Shown here in pieces: positions 17,537 through 27,197 of a DNA stretch of 64,000 bases. The position numbers and the translations under genes were made by a program. The stretch comes from Thiomicrorhabdus arctica DSM 13458. GTDB lineage: Bacteria > Pseudomonadota > Gammaproteobacteria > Thiomicrospirales > Thiomicrospiraceae. The stretch is from NCBI RefSeq assembly GCF_000381085.1, contig NZ_KB905899.1, forward strand, positions 1,178,001 through 1,242,000. Direction: 5' to 3'. Numbering within the stretch: position 1 is the stretch's first letter; every line of letters begins with the position of its first letter. The notes under the pieces are model-generated. The model had not been told where the DNA came from. It worked only from the letters and a program-made list of their open reading frames with translations, and did not search any database.

Positions 17537-18052
17537 TCATCTCTATTCCATAGGGTGATAATTAGGGCGTTATATTAAAAACAGCGCATATTATAACAAA
17601 TAGTTCGCGGACTTAGGGTATTACTGTCAACTCTAGAGAAATCCCCCTCTCTTTTTACGAATACAACGCCTTAAACCGCTGATTTAATGGTCGACCAAAT
17701 CGTCTTATCTTTGATATTTTTCAAGAACAGTACTTTTATTGAGTAAACATTGGCATATCACTCTTAACGTTTTTGCATCCATTACCTCATTGTAAATTTT
17801 CTTATTTTATTCATTCAGGCCCTAACGGTTTAAAGGCGCCACTCTAGCTTTTCAGTTGAGATAATCAAAAAGAAGAATGTGGATTTGAGCATCAATAAAT
17901 CGAAGTTAGATAACATGCAACACATACGTTAAAATAGGTATACGCAAAAACACACAGTTAACTATATTGCTTCTAGCCCTAAATATTTTGTATTTTATTC
18001 AGCTCTAAACTCATCTAAAATAGAAGGCCTCTGAATCCATAATGGATATGTT
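17537..18052. other. Intergenic stretch between divergent rnr and mltF
   Basis: Apart from the rnr -10 candidate I see no gene, RNA or strong repeat here. It contains a small inverted repeat around 17684-17697 (TTAATGGTCGACCAAA) and several AT-rich stretches near mltF. Confidence 0.4.
17590..17599 (-). promoter_or_regulatory. Possible extended -10 promoter for rnr-rlmB
   Basis: On the minus strand the sequence reads TTTGTTATAAT, a TG-x-TATAAT-like extended -10. It lies about 100 bases before the rnr start. No good -35 is visible. Confidence 0.45.
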
Positions 18053-19567
18053 TTGCGCCCTATTAATTACCTTAAAGCACTCTCAATAACGCTCCTCTTT
18101 GTTAGCTTTGCTTTAACTACATCCCAAGCCAAAACAGAGGCCTTCGAGAGTTCGAATTTGATTCAGAACTCCATGAAAGGAAGAATAAATGATGTTTTTA
18201 TTGGTGACTTGGCTGAAATTCGAAAGCGCAGAATATTAAGAGTACTTGTCAGTTACAACCGAACCAACTTTTTTCACACTATTAAAGGCCAACGCGGCCT
18301 AGAAAATGATTTAGTTCAAGCTTATATCAAATACTTGAATCGAGGACCTCGTAAAGAGCGCTACCAAACTCATGCGGTCTTTCTGGCCCGGCCTTTTAAT
18401 AAATTATTCTCAGAACTTAAAGCAGGAAAAGGCGACATTATTGCCTCAGGCTTGACCATCACTCCAGAGCGACAAGCCGCCGTCGACTTTACGATACCCT
18501 ATATCAGAAACATACAGGAAATTTTAGTCTCAAATAAGCATCTAGCGACCGTTCAGCGACTAGAAGACCTCTCTGAAAAACAAATTATCGTAGTCGCTAA
18601 CAGTAGCTATGTCATCCATCTTGAACAAGCGAACCAAGCCCTCGGACTACTAGGCTTACCGGGCATTGAAATTATTCAGGCCGACCCAGCTCTAGAAGCC
18701 GAAGATCTGCTTGAGATGGTTAATGCAGGCCTATTCGAATACACGGTTGTCGACAATCATATTGCAGAAATTTACCAACGAAAATTTTCAGACTTAAAAG
18801 TCTATGAAGATTTTATCTTTTATTTTGGCGGGAAAATAGCCTGGGCGATCAACCACAACCAACCAAAGCTTAAACGTTCTTTAAACGACTTTCTTTATAA
18901 AAATGCTATTCCAGGTCGATTATTGGGCAATATTATTTACAAAAAATACTTTAAAAATGCTTTTTGGATCGAAAAACCACTCTCTTTAACAGCACTAAAT
19001 ACCACTCCATGCTTGCAATATTATTTTGAGAAGTACGCTGAATTCTATGATTTTGATTGGTTTTTAATTGCCTCTCAAGCGTATCAGGAATCGAGATTTA
19101 AACAGAATATTAAAAGTCCCGCTGGCGCTTACGGCATTATGCAAATAAAATATTCCACGGCGAGTTCAAAGGCTGTCAATATTCCAAATATAAAAAATTT
19201 AGAAGATAATATTCATGCAGGCGTTAAGTATCTTGCCTTTATCAGAGACTTCTATTTTTCAACACCAGACTACACCCCTGAAGATCGGATTAATTTCTCT
19301 TTAGCGGCTTACAATGCTGGCCCAGGACGTATTCGCAGACTGCAAAGAGATGCCCTAGCCCGCGGACTTGATCCGTATAAATGGTTTTATAATGTTGAAA
19401 TATTGGCCCGCCAATTTATTGGCCATGAAACCGTTAATTATGTCACCAAAATTCAGAAAACCATGATCGGAGTACGATCATCATTTGAACTTTCTAAAAA
19501 CAAACGACGAATTAAAAATGAGCATTTTGATACTCTTGAAGAGTATGGATTATATGAAAGAAACTGA
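18053..19567 (+). CDS. mltF: MltF-type membrane-bound lytic murein transglycosylase
   Basis: This 504-residue protein joins a solute-binding-protein-3 fold (about 55-290; RRILRVLVSYNRTNFFH, LTITPERQAAVDFTIPYI) to a lysozyme-like SLT domain (about 325-470). Catalytic Glu is E346 in SQAYQESRF, followed by SPAGAYGIMQI, NIHAGVKYL and SLAAYNAGPGRI. It cleaves peptidoglycan glycan strands in the periplasm. The only in-frame start that keeps the hydrophobic signal (YLKALSITLLFVSFALTTSQ) is TTG at 18053. Two nearby ATGs are out of frame. A start error or upstream frameshift is therefore possible. Confidence 0.9.
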   Translation: MRPINYLKALSITLLFVSFALTTSQAKTEAFESSNLIQNSMKGRINDVFIGDLAEIRKRRILRVLVSYNRTNFFHTIKGQRGLENDLVQAYIKYLNRGPRKERYQTHAVFLARPFNKLFSELKAGKGDIIASGLTITPERQAAVDFTIPYIRNIQEILVSNKHLATVQRLEDLSEKQIIVVANSSYVIHLEQANQALGLLGLPGIEIIQADPALEAEDLLEMVNAGLFEYTVVDNHIAEIYQRKFSDLKVYEDFIFYFGGKIAWAINHNQPKLKRSLNDFLYKNAIPGRLLGNIIYKKYFKNAFWIEKPLSLTALNTTPCLQYYFEKYAEFYDFDWFLIASQAYQESRFKQNIKSPAGAYGIMQIKYSTASSKAVNIPNIKNLEDNIHAGVKYLAFIRDFYFSTPDYTPEDRINFSLAAYNAGPGRIRRLQRDALARGLDPYKWFYNVEILARQFIGHETVNYVTKIQKTMIGVRSSFELSKNKRRIKNEHFDTLEEYGLYERN

Positions 19568-19716
19568 AGAAACTGAAAGTTTGAAAGAACAACCACAAGT
19601 GCCAATGCACCACGATCATTAATACAACGCACACCCCTAACGAAAACCATATCGCTATAACTCACTTAGGGGTCTAAAAAAGATGGGATAAAATTTTCTG
19701 ATTCGTAAAAAGCTTT

Positions 19717-21156
19717 TTAAGGGCGATATACTCGTATATTTTTAAAACCCGCATCAATTAAGTACTGGGCATGCAACTGACTCATAACCCCCTTATCACA
19801 ATACAACACATAATCTCCTGACGGATCTAAATCCTTAAAATAACGATTCAACTCATAAAATGGAACGGCTAAAACACCTGCAACCTCCAAAGCAGACGCT
19901 GCGACCTCATCTTCACGACGAATATCAATAACGATCATTCCTGGCTTAAGTAATTTAACGACCTCAACGGCTTCTGTTTGATTTACATCATCAATAATGG
20001 AATCGACAGGAATGGATTTAGCTTGCTCAAGCGCAGCATCCAGCACCGTATAATCGAAACGAGCCGCCTCTTTCTCTATCCTTTTAAAAGAGCCATTAAT
20101 CACGGGGTTTTGGGAAATAACACCACAGTATTCAGGCATATTTTCAGCGAAATGGCGCGTTCCAATTTGGTTTGCAATCGAAATAATTTCAGGTTTATTC
20201 ATTGTGGCCAAAGGGCGTAAAACCAACTTAGTGGTGGCTTGATCAATCACAGCCAAGTTACGCAAAGTCTGACTACTCACTTGCGCGACACTCTCTCCTG
20301 TCACGATGGCATCAATTCCCATTTCATCTGCGATCTTTTCTGAAGCCATTAACATTAAACGTTTCAGAGTGATTCCCATATAGCTCTCATGGGTTGAGCG
20401 AAAAATTTCAGCAACGACATCCTCGAAAGGGACGGTTATAAATTTAACCCTATGCGAAGCACCAAACTGCCCCCATAAGTATAAAGCAACCTGTTTCACC
20501 CCAATTTCATGTGCAGCACCGCCTAACTTAAAAAATATAAAATGGGTTTTAAGGCCGCGTTTCATTGTCAAATAACTAGCAACAGTCGAATCAAATCCAC
20601 CTGACATCAAAGAAAGCAACTCGCCTTGTGTCCCCATCGGAAAACCACCCAAGCCTACTTTACGTTGAGTAATCACATTTAATGTTTTTTGATGCAGTTC
20701 AAATTCAATCTTAACGTCAGGATGATGTAAATCCACACCTGTCGGGTTGCCATGCTCATAAAGGTAACTACCGACAAAACGTTCCATCTCAAAAGAAGAT
20801 GTTTCATGTGTCCCTGTTCGCTTAGCTCTCACTACAAACGTTTTACCCTCAATGCTCGATAAAGCATGCTCAGCCACCTTTTGAGCGATGAGCGGCAACT
20901 CTTCACCCGTCTCGTATTGAACGACTTCCAAAAACTGCTCAACACCAGGCGTTTGACTGAGTATTTTTCTAACGGCATCATTAAAAGCATCATCGGCTTG
21001 CACCTCAATCTTATCCCAAAAGCGTTTTACAACGATTTGTGTATCAATGCGGTGCAGTAAAGTGCGTAAATTATCATTAAGCTGGCTAATCATCTTCTTT
21101 TTAACCGGCGCGCCTTTAATCATAATCTCGGGAAATAACTTAACGATAAATCTCAT
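19717..21156 (-). CDS. thiI: ThiI: tRNA 4-thiouridine synthase / thiamine thiazole sulfurtransferase
   Basis: This 479-residue protein has an N-terminal THUMP domain, a PP-loop ATPase with SGGFDSTVASY, and a C-terminal rhodanese domain with the persulfide cysteine in YVLYCDKG (about C453). The presence of the rhodanese domain marks the gammaproteobacterial two-function form. It transfers sulfur to U8 of tRNA and to ThiS. Start ATG 21156. It is convergent with mltF. Confidence 0.96.
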   Translation of the reverse strand: MRFIVKLFPEIMIKGAPVKKKMISQLNDNLRTLLHRIDTQIVVKRFWDKIEVQADDAFNDAVRKILSQTPGVEQFLEVVQYETGEELPLIAQKVAEHALSSIEGKTFVVRAKRTGTHETSSFEMERFVGSYLYEHGNPTGVDLHHPDVKIEFELHQKTLNVITQRKVGLGGFPMGTQGELLSLMSGGFDSTVASYLTMKRGLKTHFIFFKLGGAAHEIGVKQVALYLWGQFGASHRVKFITVPFEDVVAEIFRSTHESYMGITLKRLMLMASEKIADEMGIDAIVTGESVAQVSSQTLRNLAVIDQATTKLVLRPLATMNKPEIISIANQIGTRHFAENMPEYCGVISQNPVINGSFKRIEKEAARFDYTVLDAALEQAKSIPVDSIIDDVNQTEAVEVVKLLKPGMIVIDIRREDEVAASALEVAGVLAVPFYELNRYFKDLDPSGDYVLYCDKGVMSQLHAQYLIDAGFKNIRVYRP

Positions 21157-21741
21157 TCAATACTCTTTTCACTAATTTGTTTATATAATTAGAGTTCACT
21201 CTTGAACTCATTTAAAATTTACCCCTTAATCATCGCCGGGGCGGTAGGTATCTTAACGATTTTTCATTCGAGATATCCTGACCTCAATAACGTCATATCA
21301 CAGGTAAAGATACTGTTACAATCTTTCATTCCACAAACCTCACCAAAACTAGAAAATTCCGTGACAAGACTTGATTCGATATATTAGATCTCATCTGGTA
21401 TGCCATCTCTCACGACGGCTTGAAATCTAGTTACAAATACTTCTCGAACAAGACGCTTAAATCTAGATACCCGAAAAACCAACTCACCCTGTTCTATTAA
21501 TGACTTACGTCACCCATTAATTAAGAGCGACTTTCGACCTTCAATAAGTCAAAAGTAAGAGTATTGTACACGGCTTCCTGATTGCTTAAAACCATCCTCT
21601 CAGGACAAGAAACCAGACTTATTAAATACGCGTGAACAATCGTTCTAAAAATATTTGAATTGATAAAAACGCTTAGAGCATGTTAAAATTCGTAAATCCG
21701 TTTAACATTTATTTAAATTTAATACAGCAGAGAGACTCTCG
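21157..21741. other. Intergenic stretch between thiI and fbp
   Basis: This 585-bp gap has no gene I trust. A 61-codon frame (21202-21387, TTG start, one hydrophobic segment) lacks a ribosome-binding site. Near fbp there is a plausible promoter, annotated separately. Confidence 0.45.
21660..21689 (+). promoter_or_regulatory. Possible sigma-70 promoter of fbp
   Basis: TTGATA (21660-21665), 18-bp spacer, TAAAAT (21684-21689), 52 bp before the fbp ATG. It is a reasonable match with slightly long spacing. Confidence 0.5.
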
Positions 21742-22716
21742 ATGAAAAGATTAGATCAAGTATTAGCAAGTGATGGTACATCAGCAGAATTAGAGCTTGT
21801 TATCAAAGACGTTATGGTTGCATGTAAGGATATTGCATACAAGCTAAGCCAAGGTGAACTAGCCGGTATCTTAGGCGCGACTGAAGATGAAAACATCCAG
21901 GGTGAAACTCAGAAGATGTTGGACGTTATCTCTAACGATCTTTTAAAAGATATCCTTTGTGCTAACCCGTTTGTTAAAGGTGTTGGTTCAGAAGAAGAAG
22001 ATTTCACTATTGCAGGTCATGCTGATGGTAAGTTCCTAGTGACCTTCGATCCATTAGACGGTTCTTCAAATATCGACGTTAACCTTTCTGTTGGTACTAT
22101 CTTCTCTATCTTAGAAGCCCCTGCTGACAACCGTACTGGCGACGATCAAGAAGTTTTCCTACAAGAAGGTCGTAAGCAAGTTGCTGCAGGTTACGTTCTT
22201 TACGGGCCATCTTCTTTATTAGTCATGACAACAGGTAAAGGCGTTAACTTATTTACCCTAGACACGAACATCGGTGAGTTCGTATTAACGAAGCCAATGT
22301 TGCAAATTCCGGAAGATACGGCTGAATTCGCTATCAACATGTCTAACCAACGTTTCTGGGAGCCGGAAATGAAGCAGTATATTGATGACTGCCTAAAAGG
22401 TGAAGAAGGTTGTTTAGGCAAGCGTTATAATATGCGCTGGGTCGCTTCTATGGTCGCTGAAGTTCACCGTATCCTTATTCGTGGTGGTATATTCATGTAC
22501 CCGTATGACAGCCGTGACCCATCAAAAGCGGGTAAGCTTCGCCTAATGTACGAAGGTAACCCTATGTCTATGATCGTTGAACAAGCCGGTGGCGCTTCTT
22601 CTACAGGTCGTATGGATATTATGGACGTTGAACCTAAAGGTATTCACGACCGTGTTCCAGTCGTACTTGGATCTAAAAATGAAGTTGCTAAAGTTATTGC
22701 TTACCACACAAAGTAA
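21742..22716 (+). CDS. fbp: Class I fructose-1,6-bisphosphatase
   Basis: This 324-residue enzyme hydrolyses fructose-1,6-bisphosphate in gluconeogenesis and the Calvin cycle. Class I motifs are present: VKGVGSEEED, the metal/substrate loop TFDPLDGSSNIDVNLSVGTI, and GGIFMYPYD with KLRLMYEGNPMSMIVEQAGG. An AGAGAGA ribosome-binding site precedes the ATG. It is followed by its own terminator and then by ppa. The pairing with ppa and ppc suggests a carbon-metabolism neighbourhood in an autotroph. A sedoheptulose-bisphosphatase activity is possible but not visible. Confidence 0.96.
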   Translation: MKRLDQVLASDGTSAELELVIKDVMVACKDIAYKLSQGELAGILGATEDENIQGETQKMLDVISNDLLKDILCANPFVKGVGSEEEDFTIAGHADGKFLVTFDPLDGSSNIDVNLSVGTIFSILEAPADNRTGDDQEVFLQEGRKQVAAGYVLYGPSSLLVMTTGKGVNLFTLDTNIGEFVLTKPMLQIPEDTAEFAINMSNQRFWEPEMKQYIDDCLKGEEGCLGKRYNMRWVASMVAEVHRILIRGGIFMYPYDSRDPSKAGKLRLMYEGNPMSMIVEQAGGASSTGRMDIMDVEPKGIHDRVPVVLGSKNEVAKVIAYHTK

Positions 22717-22742
22717 GACCTCAGCCACATTGAGTTAAAAAG

Positions 22743-22766
22743 CACCCGCTATTGCGGGTGTTTTGC
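22743..22766 (+). terminator. Rho-independent terminator of fbp
   Basis: CACCCGC, loop TATT, GCGGGTG, then TTTTGCTTTT. It lies just after the fbp stop and before ppa. Confidence 0.85.
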
Positions 22767-22800
22767 TTTTAAACAAATATTACTGAAAAAGGAATTAACC

Positions 22801-23331
22801 ATGGGTTATTCTGCTGTTCCAGCGGGTAAAGACTTACCAAACGACATCAATGTTATCATTGAAATTTCTGCATTTGCCGCGCCAATTAAATATGAGGTCG
22901 ATAAAGAGACTGACTTAGTATGGGTAGATCGCCTTCAAGGTGCGACTATGTCCTACCCTGCTAACTACGGTTACATTAATGACACCCTGTCTGATGATGG
23001 TGATCCGGTAGATGTTTTAGTTGTCACCCCTCACCCTTTAATGGTTGGTTCGGTTATTCGCTGTCGTCCAATCGGCATCTTTAAGATGACTGATGACGGT
23101 GGAGAAGATGCGAAGGTAATTGCCGTTCCTGTTGATAAATTAACCCCTATCTATTCTAAAATAAAAAAAGTTGAAGATATTCCACTCCTGAAAGAGCAAG
23201 TAGAGCACTTTTTCAGCCATTACAAAGATATTGAGCCCGGTAAATGGGTTAAAGTGGAAGGCTGGGGAGATATTGATGATGCACGCCAAGAAATTGTAAA
23301 TGGTGCCAAAGCTTATCAAGAAACTAAATAA
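22801..23331 (+). CDS. ppa: Soluble inorganic pyrophosphatase (family I)
   Basis: This 176-residue enzyme hydrolyses pyrophosphate. It shows [28 protein letters not shown], and the metal-binding signature [11 protein letters not shown], then [10 protein letters not shown] near the end. The length fits the prokaryotic hexameric form. AAGGA lies seven bases before the ATG. It sits between terminators, so it may be a separate transcript or partial read-through from fbp. Confidence 0.96.
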   Translation: MGYSAVPAGKDLPNDINVIIEISAFAAPIKYEVDKETDLVWVDRLQGATMSYPANYGYINDTLSDDGDPVDVLVVTPHPLMVGSVIRCRPIGIFKMTDDGGEDAKVIAVPVDKLTPIYSKIKKVEDIPLLKEQVEHFFSHYKDIEPGKWVKVEGWGDIDDARQEIVNGAKAYQETK

Positions 23332-23390
23332 ACGACTTGAACCTAAACTAAGCACTCACTAAGCACTAACAGAAATATACATTTTCTTTT

Positions 23391-23413
23391 AAGCCCCTTC
23401 TAGGGGCTTTTTG
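23391..23413 (+). terminator. Rho-independent terminator of ppa
   Basis: AAGCCCC, loop TTCTA, GGGGCTT, then a T-run (GGGGCTTTTT). It is 60 bp after the ppa stop. Confidence 0.88.
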
Positions 23414-23481
23414 ACATCCCAATACCACCCCTCCTTAAAGCCCTCCATAGATTCCACATTTCACAATCAATTAGAATTTCC

Positions 23482-23490
23482 TGGTATAAT
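23482..23490 (+). promoter_or_regulatory. Extended -10 promoter of ppc
   Basis: TGGTATAAT (23482-23490) matches the TG-N-TATAAT extended -10. It lies 36 bp before the chosen ppc start. The -35 region is weak. Confidence 0.6.
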
Positions 23491-23525
23491 GCGCTACTAA
23501 TTTTCAGATGATTCAGAGAGTAAAG

Positions 23526-26315
23526 ATGGCTACAGAAATTCGTGATAAGCAACTAAGAGCGCGCGTTAAGTTACTTGGTAATGTTCTTGGAAAAGTAATT
23601 GAGTCTCAAGAAGGCTCCGCCACTTATAATGCTGTAGAGAAACTACGTAAGGGCTACTTAAAGCTTCAAAAAGAAGAGAATCCTGCACTTCAAGCTGAGC
23701 TAACTGATTTTATCGAAGCACAATCGGCCGAAGAACTGTCGCCGATCATCCGAGCTTTCAACCTTTACTTCAGCCTAGTCAACCTTGCTGAAGAAGAGCA
23801 CCAATACCATGAGAGACAAGGTCAGTTAAAATCAGACGGTCCTTTATGGACAGGCTCTGTTCTTAACACTATTGGCGAATTTAAAGAGCAAGGCATGGAT
23901 GCACAGCAGGTACAAACCCTGTTAAATAAACTGCACTACATTCCAGTTTTCACCGCCCATCCGACAGAATCAAAACGTCGTTCAGTCATGGATAATTTAA
24001 GAAGAATATTCTTAGATATTAGTGCGTTGAATGAAGCCGACACTTACAACAACGAATATGTGAAAGAATCAATCTATCAACAACTGGAATCTCAAGTACA
24101 AGTCCTTTGGCAAACCGATGAAGTTCGTCGTAAAAAGCCGACGGTTGAAGATGAAATTAGAAACGGTATCTACTATTTCCGTAAATCTTTATTTGATGCC
24201 GTCCCTGAAGTTTATCGTTATATGGAACGAGCACTTGCCAAGCATTACCCGGGTGACAAAATTGAAACGCCTGATTTTCTAACCTTTGGCTCTTGGATTG
24301 GTGGCGATCGTGATGGCAATCCATTCGTTACTCACGACACGACGGTTCATGCACTTTTGCTTCAATCGCGTGCGGTCATTTATGAATATCAAAAGCGTGT
24401 TTTTGATTTAAGCTCAAAACTAACACACTCTCGTTTTATCAGCGATATTTCCCAAGATGTCATCAACCGCTCAACCATTGTTGATACGGATTTAATCGAT
24501 CAAGTCTTTAGAAAACGTCCTGAACGATTCAAGGATGAACCTTACCGCCGTTTACTCTATTTGATGCATGGAAAACTACAAAAGAATCTTAATTATTTAG
24601 AAGGCCGTATCAATGGCGAGCATAGTGTTAAGAGTCGCTTTGCCTATGAATGTGAAACAGACTTCTTGGAAGACCTTGAACTGATCTACGATTCACTTTG
24701 TGGGCATGGTGATGAAAATGTTGCGAAAGCAGAGCTGCAAGATTTAATTCGTCTCGTTAAAACCTTTGGTTTCTACTTAATGCGATTAGATATCCGTCAG
24801 GAATCAAACGTGCATTCTGATGCCGTTTCAGATCTACTTTCTCACCTGGGCGTTGACTACAATAGCCTAGGCGAAAAAGAGAAACTTGATTTATTGGCAA
24901 GCCACGTTGCTTCAGCCACCATTATTGATATCCAGCACCTTGATCTACATGATATGACGAAAGAAGTGCTCGCCGTTTTTAAAGTCGTGCGTGAAATGCG
25001 CAAAGAGATCAGCGCAAAAGCCTTTAACAATTACGTCATCTCGATGACACATGAAGCAAGTCACATCATGGAAGTATTGTTCCTTGCTCATCAAACTGGC
25101 CTTGCAGGCTTTAATGCTGGCAAACCTTACTGTGAAATTCAGATAGCGCCTTTATTTGAAACCATTGAAGATTTAGAGCATATCGTCCCAGTCACTCAAG
25201 CATTATTTGAAAACGCGACCTATAAAGCCCTATTGCAAGCATCCGGCAATCAGCAAGAAATCATGTTAGGTTATTCCGATTCCGCTAAGGATGGAGGCAA
25301 CTTGTCTTCCGCTTGGAGTCTTTATCAAGCCCAGCAACAAATTATGGCTTTAGCAGACACACATCAAGTTGACTGTCGTTTGTTCCATGGTCGAGGTGGA
25401 ACAGTTGGCCGTGGTGGTGGACCGACTCACTTCGCTATCTTGTCGCAGCCAACGGGCACGGTGCGTGGATCTATCAAATTTACAGAGCAAGGTGAAGTGC
25501 TATCTTATAAATACAGCAACTCAGAAACCGCAATGTATGAACTGTCACTCGGGGTTACTGGACTCATGAAAGCCAGTACAAGTTTAGTTAAAGCCCATGA
25601 TAAAGATAAACCTGCCTACCTATCCACTATGCAAACTTTAGCCAAAGACGGTGAAGCTTGTTTCAGAGAATTAACTGACGACACCAAAGGATTCTTCAAT
25701 TTCTTTTATGAAGCGACCCCTGTCACTGAAATTGGCTTATTAAATATAGGTTCACGTCCATCGCACCGTAAAAAAGGCAACCTGTCCAAATCTTCCATCC
25801 GCGCCATACCATGGGTTTTCGGCTGGGCTCAAGCACGTTTAACCTTCCCAGCATGGCAAGGAACTGGATACGCCCTTGATAAATGGATAAAACAGCATGG
25901 CGATGCAGAATTAATCGAAATGTACAAAAACTGGCCATTCTTTAGATCTTTAATGAATAATATCCAGATGGCTTTATTCAAAACTGATTTAAAAATTGGG
26001 GCTCAATACAGTCTATTAGGTCAAGATCAAAAGATTGCGCAGACTGTGTATAAACTAATTTCTGATGAACATAGCCGTTCTGTACAGCGCATTTTAGAAA
26101 TCAGTGGCAACCCAAGCTTAATGGCTGATACCCCGGTCATCGCACTATCGTTAAAACGTCGTAATCCCTACCTGGTACCTTTGAACAATATTCAAATTGC
26201 ACTTTTGAGACGTTACAAATCGGATAAAGTGTCGGATGAAGAGAAAGAGATTTGGCTACCTGAGCTGTTAAATAGTATCAATGCTATTGCCGCAGGCATG
26301 CGCAATACTGGTTAA
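23526..26315 (+). CDS. ppc: Phosphoenolpyruvate carboxylase
   Basis: This enzyme carboxylates PEP to oxaloacetate for anaplerosis. I chose the ATG at 23526, behind AGAGAG, not the upstream ATG at 23508; this gives about 929 residues. Motifs are the catalytic-His stretch VFTAHPTESKRRSVMDN, FGSWIGGDRDGNP, MLGYSDSAKDGG, and the glycine loop FHGRGGTVGRGGGPTH. The C-terminus ends MRNTG, with the family's terminal glycine. In autotrophs with an incomplete TCA cycle it supplies C4 units. Its own promoter and terminator suggest a monocistronic message. Confidence 0.97.
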   Translation: MATEIRDKQLRARVKLLGNVLGKVIESQEGSATYNAVEKLRKGYLKLQKEENPALQAELTDFIEAQSAEELSPIIRAFNLYFSLVNLAEEEHQYHERQGQLKSDGPLWTGSVLNTIGEFKEQGMDAQQVQTLLNKLHYIPVFTAHPTESKRRSVMDNLRRIFLDISALNEADTYNNEYVKESIYQQLESQVQVLWQTDEVRRKKPTVEDEIRNGIYYFRKSLFDAVPEVYRYMERALAKHYPGDKIETPDFLTFGSWIGGDRDGNPFVTHDTTVHALLLQSRAVIYEYQKRVFDLSSKLTHSRFISDISQDVINRSTIVDTDLIDQVFRKRPERFKDEPYRRLLYLMHGKLQKNLNYLEGRINGEHSVKSRFAYECETDFLEDLELIYDSLCGHGDENVAKAELQDLIRLVKTFGFYLMRLDIRQESNVHSDAVSDLLSHLGVDYNSLGEKEKLDLLASHVASATIIDIQHLDLHDMTKEVLAVFKVVREMRKEISAKAFNNYVISMTHEASHIMEVLFLAHQTGLAGFNAGKPYCEIQIAPLFETIEDLEHIVPVTQALFENATYKALLQASGNQQEIMLGYSDSAKDGGNLSSAWSLYQAQQQIMALADTHQVDCRLFHGRGGTVGRGGGPTHFAILSQPTGTVRGSIKFTEQGEVLSYKYSNSETAMYELSLGVTGLMKASTSLVKAHDKDKPAYLSTMQTLAKDGEACFRELTDDTKGFFNFFYEATPVTEIGLLNIGSRPSHRKKGNLSKSSIRAIPWVFGWAQARLTFPAWQGTGYALDKWIKQHGDAELIEMYKNWPFFRSLMNNIQMALFKTDLKIGAQYSLLGQDQKIAQTVYKLISDEHSRSVQRILEISGNPSLMADTPVIALSLKRRNPYLVPLNNIQIALLRRYKSDKVSDEEKEIWLPELLNSINAIAAGMRNTG

Positions 26316-26342
26316 AAAAGCCATTATGCCAGTACACATCTA

Positions 26343-26368
26343 AACCCGCTTCTTAGCGGGTTTTTTAT
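26343..26368 (+). terminator. Rho-independent terminator of ppc
   Basis: AACCCGC, loop TTCTTA, GCGGGTT followed by TTTT. It lies 28 bp after the ppc stop. Confidence 0.88.
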
Positions 26369-26636
26369 ACCCTAACCACCCCATTTATTCAAGCTCTTCC
26401 GCCCAAAGACGACCTAGCCTGATCGCGTTAAGAGTTTAAAATAACTACACACAACTCTTTAATTTTTGGGTAGAATTTAAAGAAGAATATGTAGAGAACT
26501 CTTCTTCACATTAGATATTTTGCAAAATAACAGTATAATACGCAGCTAACTTAGAACTTCGTAGTTGACGAGTGGCCACAACAGCCTGTTCAACATTGTA
26601 ATGGTAATTCCGTTCAGACGAACCCAAGAGAATATT
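26369..26636 (+). promoter_or_regulatory. panD upstream region with candidate -10
   Basis: Between ppc and panD I see no gene. TATAAT at 26534-26539 is the best -10, about 100 bp before the panD ATG. A TTAGAT lies 17 bases upstream as a weak -35. An open frame starting with TTG at 26565 runs into panD but has no homology to the family. Confidence 0.45.
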
Positions 26637-27026
26637 ATGCAAGTTACGTTATTAAAATCAAAACTACACCGTGTAACCACGACCCATGCTGAACTGGATT
26701 ATGAAGGTTCCTGCGCGATCGACGGTCACCTTCTCGATATTGCGGGTATCCGCGAATATGAACAGATTCAAATTTATAACATTACCAATGGTGAGCGCTT
26801 TACGACCTATGCGATTCGTGCAGAAGATAACAGTGGGATTATTTCAGTAAATGGCGCGGCGGCACACAAAGCCAAGCCTCAAGACTTGCTAATTATTGCA
26901 ACTTTTGCATCCATGAACGAAGCTGAAGCTGATGTGTTTAAACCAAAACTTGTTTATTTTGACACCAAAAATCGTATTACACATACTTGTAACACCATCC
27001 CGACACAAATGAAAGAGGCCAGTTAA
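26637..27026 (+). CDS. panD: Aspartate 1-decarboxylase (proenzyme)
   Basis: This 129-residue pyruvoyl enzyme makes beta-alanine from aspartate for pantothenate synthesis. Self-cleavage would occur between G24 and S25 in YEGSCAID. Family features include [23 protein letters not shown] and [12 protein letters not shown]. The start at 26637 gives the usual length and N-terminus. The gene is on the opposite strand from panC and panB and converges on panC. Confidence 0.96.
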   Translation: MQVTLLKSKLHRVTTTHAELDYEGSCAIDGHLLDIAGIREYEQIQIYNITNGERFTTYAIRAEDNSGIISVNGAAAHKAKPQDLLIIATFASMNEAEADVFKPKLVYFDTKNRITHTCNTIPTQMKEAS

Positions 27027-27040
27027 CAACCTCTTCATGA

Positions 27041-27070
27041 TGCGTTAATGCGGAACATGACATTAACGCA
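27041..27070. terminator. Hairpin between convergent panD and panC
   Basis: TGCGTTAATG, 10-base loop, CATTAACGCA is a perfect 10-bp inverted repeat. There is no T-run, so intrinsic termination is uncertain. Confidence 0.45.
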
Positions 27071-27197
27071 ACACCCGCTTAGCCTTCCTTAATATTTAAA
27101 TTTTTCTGACAAAAACGATCGTCCACTTTTGTCCATCCCGACTTCTTTATATCCCACTACGGGGACTGAGTTAAAGTTGCTCTAAGTTCAGATACGC

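Noticed and set aside
21202-21387. Small 61-codon membrane-protein frame with TTG start
   Set aside because: No ribosome-binding site and no recognisable family; a chance frame in an AT-rich gap is likelier.
26565-26636. N-terminal extension of PanD
   Set aside because: It would start at a TTG without ribosome-binding site and displace the conserved N-terminus needed for G24-S25 cleavage.
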